From the NCBI GenBank assembly GCA_001600875.1, contig BCLD01000018.1, positions 97,330 to 131,219 of the forward strand: a stretch of 33,890 nt of DNA. Reading direction: 5' to 3'. The notes under the pieces were generated by a model. The model had not been told where the DNA came from and ran no database searches. It worked only from the letters and a program-made list of their open reading frames with translations. Below, piece after piece: positions 31,200-33,890 of this stretch; position 1 is the stretch's first letter; each line of letters opens with the position of its first letter. Position numbers and translations under genes: made by a program. Origin of the DNA: Solicoccozyma terricola. Taxonomy: Eukaryota > Basidiomycota > Tremellomycetes > Filobasidiales > Piskurozymaceae.

Positions 31200-32920
31200 A
31201 TGGCTATCAATACTACGTCTAGTGCACTGCATTTGAATTTACCGAGTTCGGGACCGTCTCAGGTGTGAGTGTTGAGGTTGACACGGGCGAGCATTTATTT
31301 CTTCGACGCAGCGAAGAGTATGCTCTCGTCACAGAGCTTTCTTTCACGAGCGAAAGCGAGCATTCATCTCTTCGCGAGCACAGAGAGCGAACACTCCATC
31401 TCTTCGTGGAGCAATACTCTCCTCTGCGAATGCAGTGAGCACTCGTTTCTTCGCGAGCATGGTCGATTATACAGCTAGTGGGTCCCCAACACTTGTAGAA
31501 TTGTGTTGCTTGCGATTGAACGATGGAGTACCGTGCAAGGACAGTTGATGATTTAGAAAGCGGGTGTGGAGAGAGGGAGAGAGGGAGTTGCATCGTGGGA
31601 ACGGGGGAACGGTGGAACGACGTACTGACCAACCTTTTCATCTCTCCTTCCAAATACCTCTCTCTATAAACCTCTTCATACCCAACAGACGACCACCAAC
31701 TCTCGTAACGATTCACCCTTCCGTCCTCGCTCAAATCCTCGACCACCACTCCCGTCGTTCCCCCACTGCACCCCGAGTAATCGGTACTCTCCTCGGTATT
31801 CGAACAACTACAACATCCACATCAAACTCTTCATATACAGCTGGTTCAGATGAAATTGAAATCAGATCTTGTTTCGCTGTACCACATTCAGAAGATGATG
31901 ATCATGTTGCGGTAGATATGGATTATCATAAAGGGATGATGGAGTTGATGGGGAAATTAGGTGGAAAAAAAGAAGGCGGTGGGAATGCGGGAGAGGTTAT
32001 TGTTGGATGGTGGGTTTGGGGGTTTTTTTTTTTCTTTCCTTTCCTTTCGTTTTCAAATTTGTTGAAACCCCCCTCCCCTCCCTCCCCCCCCCCACCAGGT
32101 ACTCATCATCACCAACATTGACTCCATACTCTGCGCTCATTCAAAACTTCTTCACTCAAGAATGCGCCGCTGTAGGCGGTCAAGCTATTCATTTAACCGT
32201 CGACGCAGAGTTGAAGAATGACGCGAATGGCGCGAGTGGATTGGGTGTAAAGGCCTTTGTTTCGTGAGTTGTGTTTTTTGCCAGCCGGGGTTAAGGGGAG
32301 CGCTACATGGTCCCGGTGGGGGATTATAATCACTTAGACATTCTATCGTGACCGAATGTACATCTAACAGATCTCAAGTCGGTATCAACCCCAAACCTGA
32401 AAATTGCGTGTTCTTGCCTGTCCCATGTGCACTCAAGTACAACATGTCTGAACGTGCTGGACGTGAGTGTTGACTGCGGGACACCGTGTGTATTGTCTGT
32501 CCATCCGGCTGACCCCTCCCCCCCTCCCCCCCCCTCTCTCTTTTCTCTCTCTCGCACCGCACAGTCGACCTCCTCTCCACCACCAACGTCAACAAAACCA
32601 GTCCATCTCTACCACCCCTCATCACACTCTCCGAATCACTCTCTCAACTCTCTCAACAACTCTCAACTATCCAATCATACGTCGCTTCAATCAACAACGG
32701 TACAGCCTCAACTCAACCAGACGCTGAAGTAGGTCGTTATCTCCTCGAAGCAGTAGGTAGATGGAAGTCTGAGTCGTCGTCGTCGGCGGCGGCGGCGGCG
32801 GGAGAAGAAGAGGAAGAAGGTGTTAAAAAGGGATTACAGGATTTACTCTCCGTTTCGTATTTGAGTACGTTGTTGAGGAGTCAAGTCGAGTTGAGTGCGA
32901 GGTTGAATTTGTTGGTTTGA
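31200..32920 (+). CDS. Translation initiation factor eIF3 subunit F (MPN domain)
   Basis: Five exons give 332 aa: 31200-31264, 31689-32009, 32099-32263, 32371-32462 and 32565-32920. The MPN domain starts with LVTIHPSVLAQILDHHSRR and RVIGTLLGIR, followed by EIRSCFAVPH, VIVGWYSS, and IHLTVDAEL and GVKAFVSSQVG. This is the order seen in eIF3f. The usual JAMM zinc ligands (HxH...D) are absent, since the position reads VGWYSSS, as expected for this non-catalytic member. The C-terminal helical half (LITLSESLSQLSQQLSTIQ, YLSTLLRSQVELSARLNLLV) matches the subunit that docks in the eIF3 core and binds the 40S ribosome. A species-specific insert of Ser, Ala and Glu runs is encoded by a GTCGTCGGCGGC/GAAGAAGAGG microsatellite at about 32771-32818. 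Intron 1 (424 bp) carries the hairpin-rich repeat. Intron 2 contains poly-T and poly-C runs. Confidence 0.95.
31265..31688 (+). repeat. Hairpin-rich repeat in eIF3f intron 1
   Basis: This 424-bp intron holds about seven imperfect copies of a roughly 25-30 bp unit between 31287 and 31462. The core alternates GCGAGCA(C/T)TCATCTCTTCGC and its partial complement AGCGAA...GCTC. Clear copies are at about 31355-31379, 31386-31414 and 31436-31461. Neighbouring copies can fold into stems because TTCGC and GCGAA alternate. The same words appear in beta-mannosidase intron 1. Confidence 0.55.
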
Positions 32921-33225
32921 GCCTGGGGGGAGGGGGAGGGGAAGGAGGGGTCTTCCTCTGGGGGCTTTGTATCGCGTAGATGGGGTGGTGGTGAAAATGC
33001 AATGATGATTAGCATTTACTCGAGTCGAGATATGGGAAAGGGGTTGGAAGAAAAAGGATATCAATTTCATTTACATCGTCGCATTCGTTCGTCAGGCGGT
33101 GAGGTGAATAAGAAAGGAAGAGGGAAATGTGAAGAAAAATAAGGAAGAAAAACGCCAAAAAGTCTAGAATATACAACAGATTAGAGACACCAAGAGACAC
33201 CAAGAGTTTTCCCCGTCAAAACGTC
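32921..33225. terminator. Convergent 3' region of eIF3f and CNB1
   Basis: 305 bp between the two stop codons. A G-rich stretch (32926-32962) follows the eIF3f stop. An A-rich purine stretch (33040-33160) would be the U/C-rich 3' end of the calcineurin B transcript. A direct repeat AGAGACACCA occurs at 33183-33192 and 33194-33203. No gene seen. Confidence 0.4.
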
Positions 33226-33890
33226 CTAAAACAAGTCCTCTAGAGTCATTTGTCTGACGCGAAACGACAATAAGTGCGCAAATGTCAATATCCACCCAAC
33301 TCCCACCTCGAATTGATTTTCACGCGTGGAGGAAATCCAAGCCGCCCTTCTCTTCAGACTCACTTTACGATATCGGTATTAGCCACCATACTGGTAAACT
33401 CTTCAAAGCTGAGTTTCCCATCCCTGTTCGATCCGAGAAAAAAAGAAAAAAAAAGCATCAGCCTTTTGTGACGCAAACGAAGTGCTGAAATTCCCCCTCG
33501 CGAACCACCACTCACCCATCTTTATCAGCTTCCATGATTGTTTTATCCACTATCTGTTGCAATTGTTGGTCCTGCGTGGGTGATCGACCAAATGATTGAT
33601 ATCAGCGAAAACCGAACAACACCTCCTTCCCGATCCAACGCTTTATTATAATAATATAAAAACAAAAATAAAACAAGACTTCACCTTCAAGTTATTCCCA
33701 ACCATTTGCTTCAGAACGAGATACAACTCTCCATTTGAAATATATCCATCTCGATCCATATCATAGACTTTGAAAGCGACTATTGATGCGTCAAAATCGA
33801 AGCGTTTCACCGGGGAAAAAGAAATTGATTATTTTAGCAAAGTTCGTTCGGATATTATCATTCCCCCTCCCCCCCCCCCCCCCCCCAAAG
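33226..33890 (-). CDS. CNB1: Calcineurin regulatory subunit B, C-terminal part (cut by window edge)
   Basis: Four exons are visible: 33685-33779, 33516-33571, 33364-33423 and 33226-33253, together the last 79 residues of the protein. EF-hand 3 is [17 protein letters not shown] and EF-hand 4 is [15 protein letters not shown], both with all Ca2+-ligand positions filled. The end KQMTLEDLF is characteristic of fungal calcineurin B. The acceptor before 33779 (AATAG) was chosen because it gives FAFKVYDMD. The N-terminal half with EF-hands 1 and 2 must lie beyond the right edge; 33780-33890 is intron ending in a poly-C run. Calcineurin B binds and activates the phosphatase catalytic subunit in response to Ca2+, and in pathogenic tremellomycetes is needed for growth at high temperature (established knowledge). 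Identity is near certain even though the gene is partial. Confidence 0.95.

Overview
The window is nuclear DNA from a basidiomycete fungus, most likely a tremellomycete yeast of the Cryptococcus/Kwoniella/Tremella kind. The genes are split by many short introns (typically about 50-120 bp, GT...AG with CTNAC-like branch sites), intergenic gaps are about 300-740 bp, and both strands are used. No tRNA, rRNA, transposon, CRISPR array or bacterial-type operon was seen. The taxonomic call is inference from gene structure and protein families; no database was searched.

Layout, left to right. <43-1587 (-): Ser/Pro/Gly-rich protein of unknown function, possibly running off the left edge. 2073-3872 (-): WD40 propeller protein, 5 exons. 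4268-6070 (-): DHH/DHHA2 exopolyphosphatase (PPX1 type) with an N-terminal membrane anchor. 6447-7519 and 8039-9623 (-): tandem pair of four-helix MARVEL-like membrane proteins whose internal exons have identical lengths. 9918-10811 (+): single-exon HNH_2-type protein. 11393-15011 (+): GH2 beta-mannosidase, 10 exons. 15340-17307 (+): pyruvate dehydrogenase E1 beta (PDB1), 9 exons. 17689-20903 (+): degenerate metallophosphoesterase (DUF2433-like) fused to an RRM and an RGG tail, 10 exons. 21200-24632 (-): Gin4/Hsl1/Cdr-type septin/cell-cycle kinase, 10 exons. 25164-30458 (-): 1301-aa low-complexity coiled-coil protein, 13 exons. 31200-32920 (+): translation factor eIF3f. 33226->33890 (-): C-terminal part of calcineurin B (CNB1), cut by the right edge.

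The genes are mostly housekeeping and do not form one pathway: phosphate metabolism, mannan breakdown, pyruvate oxidation, translation, morphogenesis and Ca2+ signalling. I do not see a defence system or biosynthetic cluster. The most interesting signals are: a recurrent TCGCCACC element upstream of several genes; related hairpin-rich repeats inside the first introns of the beta-mannosidase and eIF3f genes, reminiscent of introner-like elements; the MARVEL tandem duplication; the phosphoesterase-RRM-RGG architecture; and, in the kinase, a Glu-to-Lys change in the APE motif plus a GC-AG intron.

Exon models were built by hand from splice consensus and reading-frame continuity. All internal phases were checked to close for the WD40, PPX1, MARVEL, mannosidase, PDB1, phosphoesterase-RRM, kinase, coiled-coil and eIF3f genes. 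UTRs cannot be placed from the sequence.
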